Source: Bradyrhizobium sp. 138
GTDB lineage: Bacteria > Pseudomonadota > Alphaproteobacteria > Rhizobiales > Xanthobacteraceae
Length of the DNA: 64,000 nucleotides
NCBI RefSeq assembly: GCF_023074075.1
Contig: NZ_JADPKT010000029.1
Location: forward strand, 1-64,000
Reading direction: 5' to 3'
Positions within the stretch are counted from its first letter, which is position 1; each line of letters starts with the position of its first letter. This document shows, one piece after another, positions 50,678-59,005 of the stretch. The notes beneath the pieces are model-generated. The model ran no database searches, was not told the origin of the DNA, and worked only from the letters and a program-made list of their open reading frames with translations. Made by a program: the position numbers and the translations under genes.

Positions 50678-52237
50678 ATGAAAAACCGACTGACGACGGC
50701 GCAACCCACCAAGGCGATGCGGCGTCGGGGGCCTCCCGGACTGGTGACATTAGCGGCAATGGCGGTCCTGGCGGCGCTCGCGCCGGCGAGCGCGGCCAAG
50801 CAGGCGCGCCAGCCGGTCGAGGCGGTGGCCCCGCGCCAGGCCGGCGAGCCGATCATGGCGATCGTATCGATCAAGAGCCAGCAGGTCACCTTCTACGATG
50901 CCGAGGGTTGGATCCTGCGCGCGCCGGTCTCGACCGGCACCTCGGGGCGCGAGACGCCGGCCGGCATCTTCGCCATCATCGAGAAGGACAAGGACCACCG
51001 CTCGACCATGTATGACGATGCCTGGATGCCGAACATGCAGCGCATCACCTGGAACGGCATCGCGCTGCATGGCGGACCGCTGCCCGGCTATGCCGCTTCG
51101 CATGGCTGCGTGCGCATGCCCTTCGGCTTTGCCGAGAACCTGTTCGACAAGACGAACATCGGGATGCGGGTGATCATCTCGCCCGAGGACGCGGCCCCGA
51201 TCGATATCGCTCATCCCCTGCTGTTCACGCCGAAGCGCGAATCCATCGCGGCGGCGCCGGGCCGCATCGACAAGCTCTCCGTCGAGGCCGACGAGGCGAT
51301 TCGGGTCGCCGACGAGACCAAGAAGGCCGCATCAGCGGCCGCGAAGGAAGCTGCCTCGCTCCCCGCATCGCTGCGCAAGCTCGAACAGCAGAAGGCCCGC
51401 GCAGACGCCGAGCTCGCCTTCGCCGACAAGACGCTCGCGAACGCCAAGAACGATCAGGCCCGCGCCAAGGCCGAGGAGCTGAAGCAGAAGGCCGCGACCA
51501 AGGCGGCCGACGCCGCGACGCAGCTCGATGCCGCCAAGGCCGCCGCGCAGCCGAAGCGCGATGCCGTCGCCGCCACGAAGGAGGCGGCGAAGGCCGCCGC
51601 AGCCAGGAAGGCCGAGGCCGTGAAGGCCGCGACCGACGCCAAGCTCGCGCTCGAGCCGGTCTCGGTCTACATCAGCCGCGCGACACAGAAGCTCTACGTC
51701 CGGCGCAACACGCACAAGCCGGCGCCCGACGGCGGCGGCGAGGTGTTCGACACCAGCATCGAGGTTCCCGTTACCATCCATAATCCCGACCAGCCGATCG
51801 GCACGCATATCTTCACCGCGATGGCAAAGACCGATACGGGCCTGCGCTGGAGCGCGGTCACGATCGAGAACAGCGACGAGGCCAGGAATGCGCTCGACCG
51901 CATCACCATCCCGCAGGAGGTGTGGGATCGCATCGGGCCGACCGCGCTGCCGCGCTCCTCGATCATCATCTCCGACGAGCCGCTGAGCAGCGAGACCAAT
52001 TATCGGACCGAATTCGTCGCGGTGCTCAGCAACCAGCCGCAGGGCGGCTTCATCACGCGCAAGCCGACCGCGCCTGCCATGATCGCGAGCGATGACGGCT
52101 GGGACAATGGTGGCAACGGCTTCGGCTTCTTCTTCCAGCAGCGCGATCCCTACGTGCAGCCGGCCAATCCGCGCCGCCAGCGTGGTCAGTACCAATACTA
52201 TCAGTCGACGCAGCCGATGCAGCGAAGCTGGTGGTAG
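50678..52237 (+). CDS. L,D-transpeptidase with a second, degenerate domain
   Basis: The 519-residue protein has a signal peptide (about 20-40). A YkuD catalytic domain follows at about 58-180, with His131 and His142-Gly-Cys144 in HGGPLPGYAASHGCVRM. A highly Ala/Lys-rich helical linker spans about 205-330. A C-terminal domain at about 335-480 resembles a YkuD fold (VYISRATQKLYVRRN, PIGTHIFTAM) but lacks the SHGC motif. It makes 3-3 peptidoglycan cross-links or attaches proteins. A GAGG ribosome-binding site precedes the ATG. The tail is Gln/Tyr-rich. Confidence 0.92.
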   Translation: MKNRLTTAQPTKAMRRRGPPGLVTLAAMAVLAALAPASAAKQARQPVEAVAPRQAGEPIMAIVSIKSQQVTFYDAEGWILRAPVSTGTSGRETPAGIFAIIEKDKDHRSTMYDDAWMPNMQRITWNGIALHGGPLPGYAASHGCVRMPFGFAENLFDKTNIGMRVIISPEDAAPIDIAHPLLFTPKRESIAAAPGRIDKLSVEADEAIRVADETKKAASAAAKEAASLPASLRKLEQQKARADAELAFADKTLANAKNDQARAKAEELKQKAATKAADAATQLDAAKAAAQPKRDAVAATKEAAKAAAARKAEAVKAATDAKLALEPVSVYISRATQKLYVRRNTHKPAPDGGGEVFDTSIEVPVTIHNPDQPIGTHIFTAMAKTDTGLRWSAVTIENSDEARNALDRITIPQEVWDRIGPTALPRSSIIISDEPLSSETNYRTEFVAVLSNQPQGGFITRKPTAPAMIASDDGWDNGGNGFGFFFQQRDPYVQPANPRRQRGQYQYYQSTQPMQRSWW

Positions 52238-52271
52238 CACGCAGGACGGTGCCTCGCGCGGCGCCCTGCAA

Positions 52272-53083
52272 CTACGGCGCGCTTCGATGACCACAGCCTG
52301 AATCTTGCCTTCCACCGGTCCGCCGCCATGACGCGTCCGGATCGTCTCGGCGACGATGTCGGTCGCAGCCTGAAGCTTGCTGGCATCCCTTGCCTCGATC
52401 TCGCTGCGCAGCGGCGTGCCCTGGCAGAGGGCGCGCGCGACGTAATCGGCCGACGGTGCACGACTGATCTCAGATCGCGTCTCGATCGAGATGTCGCGAA
52501 AGCCGGCACGTTCGAGGTCGGTTCTGATGACGGTCTTGTCGTAGTAGCCGTGCGGCGTGCGGACCATGAATCGCGGCGGGTCGTCGGGAAACAGTTTTTC
52601 CAGCGCGATCGTGGCTTCATGCGTCAGCACATTGTCCTCGATCCGATCCCAGACGTTGAACACGAACGTGCCGTCTCGCTTCAGGACGCGTTTCACCTCT
52701 TCGTAAGCCTTGACGCGATCCGGAAAGAACATGGCGCCGAACTGGCAGCAGACCACGTCGAACTCGGCGTCGCCGAAGGGCAGAGCCATTGCGTCGGCCT
52801 GGCGCCAGGTGATGCGATCGTCATCCGCTTGGCGCTGCGCGGCGACCGCGAGCATCGGCTCGTTGAGATCGGTCGCGACATAACGGACGCGGCGCGGCAG
52901 CGCCGCCGCCACGGCGCGCGTCACGGCGCCGGTGCCCGCGGCGATCTCGAGCAGCACGGCGGGAGCGCGGGCGGCGACGCGTCGTGCGATGTCCTCCGCA
53001 TAGACGGAGAAGATCATCGGAACGAGATACTCGTCGTAGATTTTCGGAATCGAGCCGGCGAAAACCTTGTCAGTGTCGGACAT
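52272..53083 (-). CDS. SAM-dependent methyltransferase with out-of-frame stop
   Basis: The first 270 or so residues are a class I methyltransferase: VLLEIAAGTGAVTRAV is the SAM motif, followed by ATDLNEPML and FDVVCCQFGAMFFPD. The expected end is AVVIEARR and a TAG lies right there at 52272, but one base out of frame. The frame as given runs on antisense through the L,D-transpeptidase gene to 51332. A single-base deletion within GCGCGCCG explains this best. The coordinates given end at the out-of-frame TAG, so the segment is not a multiple of three. Without a frame change the protein would have 583 residues. Start ATG 53083. Confidence 0.7.
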
Positions 53084-53174
53084 GTTTGCCTCGCTGCAGG
53101 TTCAAATGCAGGATGCATGTTACCACACATTTTCGCGCACATGCCGGCCTCACCGCGCATCGCAAGGTGAGCTT

Positions 53175-53212
53175 CGAAGGATGGGCAACGGGCACTTGCG
53201 GCCCATCCTTCG
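53175..53212. repeat. Palindromic intergenic repeat, family D
   Basis: CGAAGGATGGGC (53175-53186) and GCCCATCCTTCG (53201-53212) are perfect 12-base complements with a 14-base loop. It lies in the gap between the methyltransferase gene and the end of the bufferin operon, where it could terminate that transcript. Confidence 0.75.
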
Positions 53213-53275
53213 AGGCGCGCAAGGGCGCGCACCTCAAGATGACGGCGGTGTATGTGGATACGCAAAACCTTGGAC

Positions 53276-53785
53276 CTATCGCGCCTGCGATCGCGCGCGA
53301 CAGACGAGATGGTCGAGCGAGATGTGCCCGGGTCCGTAAGCCATGAGGGCAAGTGCCATCGCCGCCCAGGTGAGGTGGATCGGCCAGCCGTCGGGCACGG
53401 TGAGCTCGACGATGACAGTCATGAACAAAAGTCCGAGCGCGGCAAACCGGGTGCCGAGGCCCACCACCAGCAGGATCGGAAACATGATCTCGCCGCAACC
53501 GGACAGGAAGGCCATCACGGCTGGTGCCGGAAAGTGATAGGGCCCACCGGGCAGATGCAGCATGAACTCGTCGCTGAACAACGTCACGGCGGTGTCGTTG
53601 AGCTTGAGGAAGCCGCCCCATTTGAGCATGCCCGAGCGCCAGAACGGCACCGCCAGCGCCAGGCGCAGCACGAGCTGGACGAGCGATGGAGCAGCGATCG
53701 TCCGCACGAGCTGATTGGCCTTGTCCATGAGCAGCCCGAGTGAGGGCAGACTGCCGCCAGTCGTCATGCGTTGGTCCGTGATCAT
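53276..53785 (-). CDS. DoxX family membrane protein, last gene of the bufferin operon
   Basis: The 169-residue protein has four transmembrane helices (VLRLALAVPFWRSGM, AVMAFLSGCGEIMFPILL, FAALGLLFMTVIVEL, WAAMALALMAYG) of the DoxX type. DoxX proteins often accompany DUF692/DUF2282 operons, where they may aid redox or export. Its ATG overlaps the stop of the bufC-like gene (ATGA), so translation is coupled. Confidence 0.88.
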   Translation of the reverse strand: MITDQRMTTGGSLPSLGLLMDKANQLVRTIAAPSLVQLVLRLALAVPFWRSGMLKWGGFLKLNDTAVTLFSDEFMLHLPGGPYHFPAPAVMAFLSGCGEIMFPILLVVGLGTRFAALGLLFMTVIVELTVPDGWPIHLTWAAMALALMAYGPGHISLDHLVCRARSQAR

Positions 53786-54564
53786 CGTGCATCTCCGAGA
53801 GCATGCGAGGTGAATGCGCCGGCCGCGATCAGGCCGGCGATGTTCGTGGCGATGTCGAAGTCTGCGGCCGCCTCGAGCGCCGCGCTCGCGGCTTCGCCCA
53901 GCGGTTGGCCGGACGCCAGACTGAGGGCAAAGACGGCGCCGCCGGGCGGAAGATGCCGCACCACGACCTCGACATCAGGCCGTGTGATCAGCGCGTCCTC
54001 GGCTATGGATGCGTCGATGCGGGCGCTGGGTGCGCCATCGCGGTTGGCCGCGAAGATCGTCACGGCAGCAAACGGCGAGCGGACGATCCGCATCGCCGGA
54101 TGCGGCGTGAACACGACTTCAGCCAGCCGATCCGGGGCAATCGAGGCGAGCGGGACCGGCGACAGCGGGGCGGCGTCGCGCGCATGGTAGCAGTCGAGCC
54201 AGGCCCGCTCGATGCGCGCGACGTCGGCGAGCCAGGGCATATCTTGCGCATGCTCGTAAGCTTCGATGAACTCCGGAAAGCCGCGGCCATACTCGAACAG
54301 CAGCGGCGATGTCGGCGGATTGCTACGAACATGGAAGCGCGCCATGGCACGGAAGTACTCGGTCCCGGTGATGCGCTGCACCGCCGGATAGACCGCGGCG
54401 AGCGCGTCGATCAGGCTGACGGTGACGTTGTTGCGGTAGACGTCGTAGCGCCGGCCGGCGGCCTTGCCATTCGGGCCGATCACGCTCGCGGGCGTGCTGC
54501 GCGCCGGATCCAGCAATGCCTGCGCGAACGAAGCGGCAAAGGACGAGCCGGAATCAGGCAGCAT
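53782..54564 (-). CDS. bufC: DUF2063/HvfC-type partner of the MNIO enzyme (BufC-like)
   Basis: The 260-residue protein has the N-terminal helical domain of the HvfC/BufC family (SFAASFAQALLDP, YDVYRNNVTVSLIDALAAVYPAVQRI), previously annotated as a putative DNA-binding domain, and a less conserved C-terminal domain. In bufferin systems it partners the MNIO enzyme and the precursor. It overlaps the start of the DoxX gene and the end of bufB by a few bases. Confidence 0.9.
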   Translation of the reverse strand: MLPDSGSSFAASFAQALLDPARSTPASVIGPNGKAAGRRYDVYRNNVTVSLIDALAAVYPAVQRITGTEYFRAMARFHVRSNPPTSPLLFEYGRGFPEFIEAYEHAQDMPWLADVARIERAWLDCYHARDAAPLSPVPLASIAPDRLAEVVFTPHPAMRIVRSPFAAVTIFAANRDGAPSARIDASIAEDALITRPDVEVVVRHLPPGGAVFALSLASGQPLGEAASAALEAAADFDIATNIAGLIAAGAFTSHALGDAR

Positions 54565-55468
54565 GACGCTCTCCTTTCGGCGCGGCAGACTGGTGACGGT
54601 CGAGGATCGCCTGGGCGGCAGCGGCCTCCGCTCGCAAGACCGGCCAGTCCGGAATGTTGCTGTCCCATTCGATCAGCGTCGGCACCGCGCCACGGCGCCG
54701 GATCACGATCTCATAGAGCTTCCAGACGGCGTCCGCGACCGGGCCATCATGGCTGTCGATCAACAGCAGGTCGCCTTCGTCGTCGGCCTGCGCGGCATGG
54801 CCCGCAAGATGAATTTCCTGGACGAGCGACAGTGGGAAGTCCGCGAGATAGTCGAGCGCGGAGTATCCCTGATTGTTTGCGGAGACGAACACATTGTTGA
54901 CGTCGAGCAGCAGCCCGCAGCCGGTGCGCTCGGCAATAGCGCGGATGAACTCGGTCTCGCGCATCGACGATTCGCGGAAGGCGACATAGGTCGACGGATT
55001 CTCCAGCAGAAGCGGGCGGCGGATCGCCTCCTGCACCTGGTCGATGTGGTCGCAGACACAAGCCAGCGTCGCTTCGGTATAGGGCAACGGCAACAGATCG
55101 TTGAAAAAGCTGGTCTCATGGGTCGACCAGGCCAGATGCTCGGACACCAGCGCCGGCTGATAGCGTGCGAGCAGTCCGCGGAAGCGCGCCAGATGCGCCT
55201 TGTCGAGCGGCCGAGGTCCGCCGATCGACATGCAGACGCCATGCAGGGACAGGGGATGATCGCGGCGGATCGCCTCCAGCGCGCGATGCGGCGGGCCTCC
55301 GTCGCCCATGTAATTCTCGGCGTGGACTTCGAAGAAGCCACGCCGAGGTCCTGCCTCGAGGATTGCAGGCAGATGCTCGGGCTTGAAGCTGGTCCCGGCA
55401 ACGCCGCCGATGGGCGTTGCGAAGCGGAGCGGCTTGGCTGCTGGGGTCGGCTTGATCACCGTGCTCAT
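54554..55468 (-). CDS. bufB: DUF692 multinuclear non-heme iron oxygenase (BufB-like MNIO)
   Basis: The 304-residue enzyme has the TIM-barrel DUF692 pattern with metal-binding residues visible throughout: EVHAENYMG, LHGVCMSIGG, SEHLAWSTHE, LLDVNNVFVSANNQG, EIHLAGH, DSHDGPV and IEWDSNIP. MNIO enzymes modify Cys in ribosomally made precursors; BufB converts bufferin Cys to copper-binding thiooxazoles. ATG 55468 fits the homologue start; the longer frame covers bufA and is a shadow. It lies 38 bases after bufA. Confidence 0.94.
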   Translation of the reverse strand: MSTVIKPTPAAKPLRFATPIGGVAGTSFKPEHLPAILEAGPRRGFFEVHAENYMGDGGPPHRALEAIRRDHPLSLHGVCMSIGGPRPLDKAHLARFRGLLARYQPALVSEHLAWSTHETSFFNDLLPLPYTEATLACVCDHIDQVQEAIRRPLLLENPSTYVAFRESSMRETEFIRAIAERTGCGLLLDVNNVFVSANNQGYSALDYLADFPLSLVQEIHLAGHAAQADDEGDLLLIDSHDGPVADAVWKLYEIVIRRRGAVPTLIEWDSNIPDWPVLRAEAAAAQAILDRHQSAAPKGERHAA

Positions 55469-55506
55469 CCTGCTGCTCCGTTGCTGCTTCCTGGCGACGT
55501 CGGCCG

Positions 55507-55812
55507 TTAAACCGGCTTCAGCGAACCCTTCTTGCCGCCCGGCAGATCGATGCTGGTGCAGGTGCCGCCCTGCACGAACTTCCAGGCGTTGCCCTGGTAA
55601 TCGACGGTCGAGGTACCCTGACAGGTCGTGCCCGGTCCTGCGGCGCAGTCGTTCTGGCCCTTCAGCGCGACGCCGAAGCACTTCTCCTTCTTGGCGGCGA
55701 CCGCAGCATCGGCCTCGGCCTTGGTCAGCGGGCCGGCGGCAGCCAGGGTCGCGAGCGCGGTCGATACGGCGCCGGCGAGGACGAGCGAGGTGACAGCATG
55801 TTTGGCAGACAT
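55507..55812 (-). CDS. bufA: Bufferin-type precursor (DUF2282), copper-binding RiPP
   Basis: The 101-residue protein has a signal peptide (about 1-26, ending LAAAG) and a small mature domain with four Cys: Cys45 (EKCFGVAL), Cys56 (GQNDC), Cys64 (TTCQGTS) and Cys85 (GGTCTSI). This is the DUF2282 pattern of bufferins, secreted peptides whose Cys are oxidised by the MNIO enzyme so that they bind copper. ATG 55812 has AGGAG 7 bases upstream. It heads the operon bufA-bufB-bufC-doxX. Confidence 0.92.
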   Translation of the reverse strand: MSAKHAVTSLVLAGAVSTALATLAAAGPLTKAEADAAVAAKKEKCFGVALKGQNDCAAGPGTTCQGTSTVDYQGNAWKFVQGGTCTSIDLPGGKKGSLKPV

Positions 55813-55879
55813 CGAGATTCTCCTGTTCGAAATGGCATCGCCTGGCAGGCGACGGCGCATGATCTCCTTCGTTCCGCGC

Positions 55880-56053
55880 CCCGCCCGCGTTACTGGGCGG
55901 GCTGCTCACGAAACCGTGAGACCGATGGATCGGGCGCACCCGCCGGTGCGCTTGGGTCGGCATTAGCGGGCAAGCGTCCGCTGAACGCCAATGCCCAGGG
56001 TCTATCGAGACGGTAGCCTCCGGGCATTGGCGGCGCTCGCCCGTTCCTGCCAG
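55880..56053. promoter_or_regulatory. Hairpin-rich region upstream of bufA
   Basis: In 174 bases there are four separate stems: CCCGCCC/GGGCGGG (55880-55901), CTCACG/CGTGAG with a 4-base loop (55905-55920), GCGCACC/GGTGCGC with a 4-base loop (55934-55951), and a large two-part stem at 55967-56053 built from CGGGCAAGCG/CGCTCGCCCG plus a perfect CGCCAATGCCC/GGGCATTGGCG. The region holds no gene and separates bufA from the divergent cyclase gene. It could be a structured 5' leader of bufA or a repeat cluster. Confidence 0.6.
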
Positions 56054-56125
56054 ACGTAACGGGCGGGCGGCGGCAACGTAGAGCAATGTCAGTGGCTGGC
56101 GTGGACCGGCAGGGCGAAGACAGCA

Positions 56126-58222
56126 ATGACGGTTGATCCCGAACGACGGATTCCTGCGATCGCAAGGTTGACGGTCAGCATCCGCCTCGCGGTGTCAGCC
56201 CTGGTCCTGGCTGCGATCCTGCTGACCGCCGCGCTCTCCAGCCTGCTCTGGTGGCGCACGGCGGAGGCCACCAGCCGGCAGCTCGCCTCGACCATCAACG
56301 AGCAGATCGTGGCGGCGGTGCGCAAGGAGGTGTCGGCCATCGTCGACGAGGCGCGCGCCGCGCACACCGCGATCCGCACCCTGTTCCTGCAGAACGTGCT
56401 CGACACCCGCGAGGCCGACAAGCGCGAGTTCGTGTTTCTGTCGCAATTGCAGTCGCAGGCGACGATTTCCTGGGTTGCTTTCGGTTGGCCCGATGGCTCC
56501 TTCTTCGCCGCGCACAAGCTCGGCGATCGCCGCCTCGAAATGATGGAGATCTCGCTGACCGACCATCCAGGCCAGCGCCGCGTCGATGAATATGATGTGG
56601 TGCCCGGCGACATCGAATTCGCCAATCGCCGCTTCGAGCCGACCTCATTCCGTGTCGCCGATCAGGCCTGGTTCAAGGCCGGGCTGAGCGCGGACGATCC
56701 GCAATGGTTCAGGGTGATGGACCATGCGACCGGCGAGCGGCCGTCGATCGCCTTCGCGGGGCCGATCGACGTCTATCAGGAGCGGCAAGGCGTTCTGGCC
56801 GTCATCATCGAATACACGAGGCTTGCGCGCTTCCTGTCGCAACTCGAGGTCGGGCGCACGGGGACCGCCTTCATCGTCGATGGTAACGGCGAGCTCGTCG
56901 CGGCGCCTGACAAGGAGGCTGACGAGCTCCATCCGGCGCGCGGCGACATGAAGCTGCTGCCGCTCGCGCGCGTGGCGCTCGACAAGGCGGGTGAGGCCGG
57001 CCGCAAGGAGGCTTGGCGGAGCCGGCTCACGGCGGGCGGCGCAGCCTACGAGGTTGCGTTGACGCCGCTGCCGTTTCCCGGCTGGTCGCTCGCCACGGTG
57101 ATCCCCGAGGCCGAATTTCTCGGGCCGGTCGAGACGACGCTGCGGCGCCTGATCCTTGGGCTGGCCATCGGTGCCGTGTTCGCGGCACTCGTCTCGGCGA
57201 TGCTGGCGCGTTCCGTCATTGCCGCGCCGCTGTCGCGCGTCGTCGGCGAGCTTCGGCATGTCGAGGCCTTTGCGCTGGAGCAGGTCCGTCGCCATCCGTC
57301 GCGGCTGAAGGAGATTGCGAGCCTGTCGGGCGCGATCGCCGAGATGGCGGCCGGGTTGTCCGCATTCCGAAAATTCATCCCGGCCGATCTCGTTCGTGAC
57401 TTGCTGCGCCAGGGCGTCGAGGCGAAGCCCGGCGGCCATGTCCAGGAGCTCAGCGTGATGTTCATCGACATTGCCGGCTTCACCGGGCTGTCCGAGCGGC
57501 TGGGCGATCGCGTGGTGCCGCTGCTGTCGCGCTATCTCGACGTCACCTCGGAGATCATCGTCGCCAATGGCGGGACCATCGACAAGTTCATTGGGGATGC
57601 CGTGATGGCGTTCTGGGGTGCGCCGCAGCCGCAAGACGATCACGCCGCGCGATGCTGCCGCGCGGCGCTCGCCTGCCGCAAGGCGATGGACGAATCTGGC
57701 CTTGCCGACGACCTCGGTCAGCCGCTCCAGATCCGGATCGGCATCAATTCGGGCCGCATGCTGGTCGGCAATATCGGTTCGGAGCTGCGGCTGAGCTATA
57801 CCGTGATCGGCGATGCCGTGAATGTCGCTAGCCGGCTCGAAGGCGCCAACAAATCCTACGGCACGCAAATCCTGATCGGCGAGACGACCGAGCGCCTGGC
57901 GCGCGGCGCCGTCGTCACGCGCGAGGTCGACAGCATCGCGGTCTACGGACGGGAGGAGGGGCTCTCCGTCCACGAGCTGATCGGGATGGTGGACGGAGAT
58001 GCCACCGATGGCGAGGCGATGAGCTGGATCGCGGATTACGAACGCGGCCTTGCCCGCTATCGCGCGCGGCGGTTCGCCGACGCGCTGGCCGATTTCGAGA
58101 CGGTATTGAAACGGCGCGGCCACGATCGGCCCGCGGAGCTGATGTGCGACCGCTGCCGGCAGCTCGCTGCAGATGCACCCGATGTCGCCTGGCGACCTGT
58201 GGCGGCGTTGGCGTCGAAATAG
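56126..58222 (+). CDS. Membrane-bound class III adenylate/guanylate cyclase with extracytoplasmic sensor
   Basis: The 698-residue protein has a first transmembrane helix (about 18-43) and a large periplasmic dCACHE-like sensor domain (about 50-325). A second helix (about 335-360) and a HAMP-like linker follow, then a class III cyclase domain (about 430-610) with MFIDIAGFTGLSERLG and FIGDAVMAFWGAP as the two metal-binding Asp sites. The C-terminal tail has CxxC-like Cys. It would make cAMP or cGMP in response to an outside signal. It is divergent from the bufferin operon. Confidence 0.92.
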   Translation: MTVDPERRIPAIARLTVSIRLAVSALVLAAILLTAALSSLLWWRTAEATSRQLASTINEQIVAAVRKEVSAIVDEARAAHTAIRTLFLQNVLDTREADKREFVFLSQLQSQATISWVAFGWPDGSFFAAHKLGDRRLEMMEISLTDHPGQRRVDEYDVVPGDIEFANRRFEPTSFRVADQAWFKAGLSADDPQWFRVMDHATGERPSIAFAGPIDVYQERQGVLAVIIEYTRLARFLSQLEVGRTGTAFIVDGNGELVAAPDKEADELHPARGDMKLLPLARVALDKAGEAGRKEAWRSRLTAGGAAYEVALTPLPFPGWSLATVIPEAEFLGPVETTLRRLILGLAIGAVFAALVSAMLARSVIAAPLSRVVGELRHVEAFALEQVRRHPSRLKEIASLSGAIAEMAAGLSAFRKFIPADLVRDLLRQGVEAKPGGHVQELSVMFIDIAGFTGLSERLGDRVVPLLSRYLDVTSEIIVANGGTIDKFIGDAVMAFWGAPQPQDDHAARCCRAALACRKAMDESGLADDLGQPLQIRIGINSGRMLVGNIGSELRLSYTVIGDAVNVASRLEGANKSYGTQILIGETTERLARGAVVTREVDSIAVYGREEGLSVHELIGMVDGDATDGEAMSWIADYERGLARYRARRFADALADFETVLKRRGHDRPAELMCDRCRQLAADAPDVAWRPVAALASK

Positions 58223-58306
58223 CGGCATAGACCCCAAGGCGCGGCTGCCGGCCGTTGATGCGGAAGCCGGTTGGCAAAGTCTGCCGATTCCGCCCATGAT
58301 GTCGAC

Positions 58307-58891
58307 ATGAAGACCACGCTGCTCAAACCTGAAGACTACACCCGCTCGCCCTGGAAGAACGGCGGCGGCATCTTCACCGACATTGCGGGGGCCTGGCGCG
58401 AAGACGCGCCGGCGAGGGATTGGAGCAGCCTGCTCTGGCGCTTTGCCTCGACGCCGATCGTCGCGCCCGGTCCGTTCTCCCATATGCCCGGCATCGATCG
58501 TCTCCAGATGGTCATCAATGGTCGCGGGCTGGTGCTGAAGTCGCCCGCGCAGGATTTTGACGAGCGTGAACCTTTTACGACGGTGCGCTTCACCGGCGAG
58601 ACGGAGATCGTGACCGCGCTCGAGGCGGGGCCCGTCGAGGTCGTGAATCTGATGGCGCGGCGCGGGGCTGCCGAGATCGCGCTTGCGGCGCTGCGCGAGC
58701 CCGGCGAGCGACAGCTTGCCGCCGGCACGCATCTGGTTTACGCCGCGCGCGGCGATTGCCGCATCCGCCTCGGGCTTAAGGATTTTTCACTTTCGCACGA
58801 AGACACGCTGAAGGTCGAGCTCACCACGGCCTCAGGGATCACGCTCGTCTCGGGGCTGGCCGTGCTGGCGTCGATCCGGCTCCTCGGCTAG
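58307..58891 (+). CDS. HutD/Ves family cupin-like protein
   Basis: The 194-residue protein starts LLKPEDYTRSPWKNGGG and has WRFASTPIVAPGPFSHMPGIDR and LMVINGRGLVL-like strands typical of HutD/Ves. HutD is associated with histidine degradation genes but its activity is not settled, and no other hut gene is present here. ATG 58307 is used because the conserved region begins right after it. Confidence 0.88.
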   Translation: MKTTLLKPEDYTRSPWKNGGGIFTDIAGAWREDAPARDWSSLLWRFASTPIVAPGPFSHMPGIDRLQMVINGRGLVLKSPAQDFDEREPFTTVRFTGETEIVTALEAGPVEVVNLMARRGAAEIALAALREPGERQLAAGTHLVYAARGDCRIRLGLKDFSLSHEDTLKVELTTASGITLVSGLAVLASIRLLG

Positions 58892-59005
58892 GCGGCAACT
58901 GCGGCGGTCGCCGATGCGCACAATCCATGCAACTGGCTAGGTTGACGCGGCGGAGCCGGGGCACGATATCTGCCGTGATGCAGGCCACAGCTCAAGGGGC
59001 ATGAT

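Noticed and set aside
51332..52271. C-terminal extension of the methyltransferase as a real domain
   Set aside because: Sequence is Arg/Leu/Gly-rich antisense of the L,D-transpeptidase gene and has no domain; treated as a frameshift artefact.
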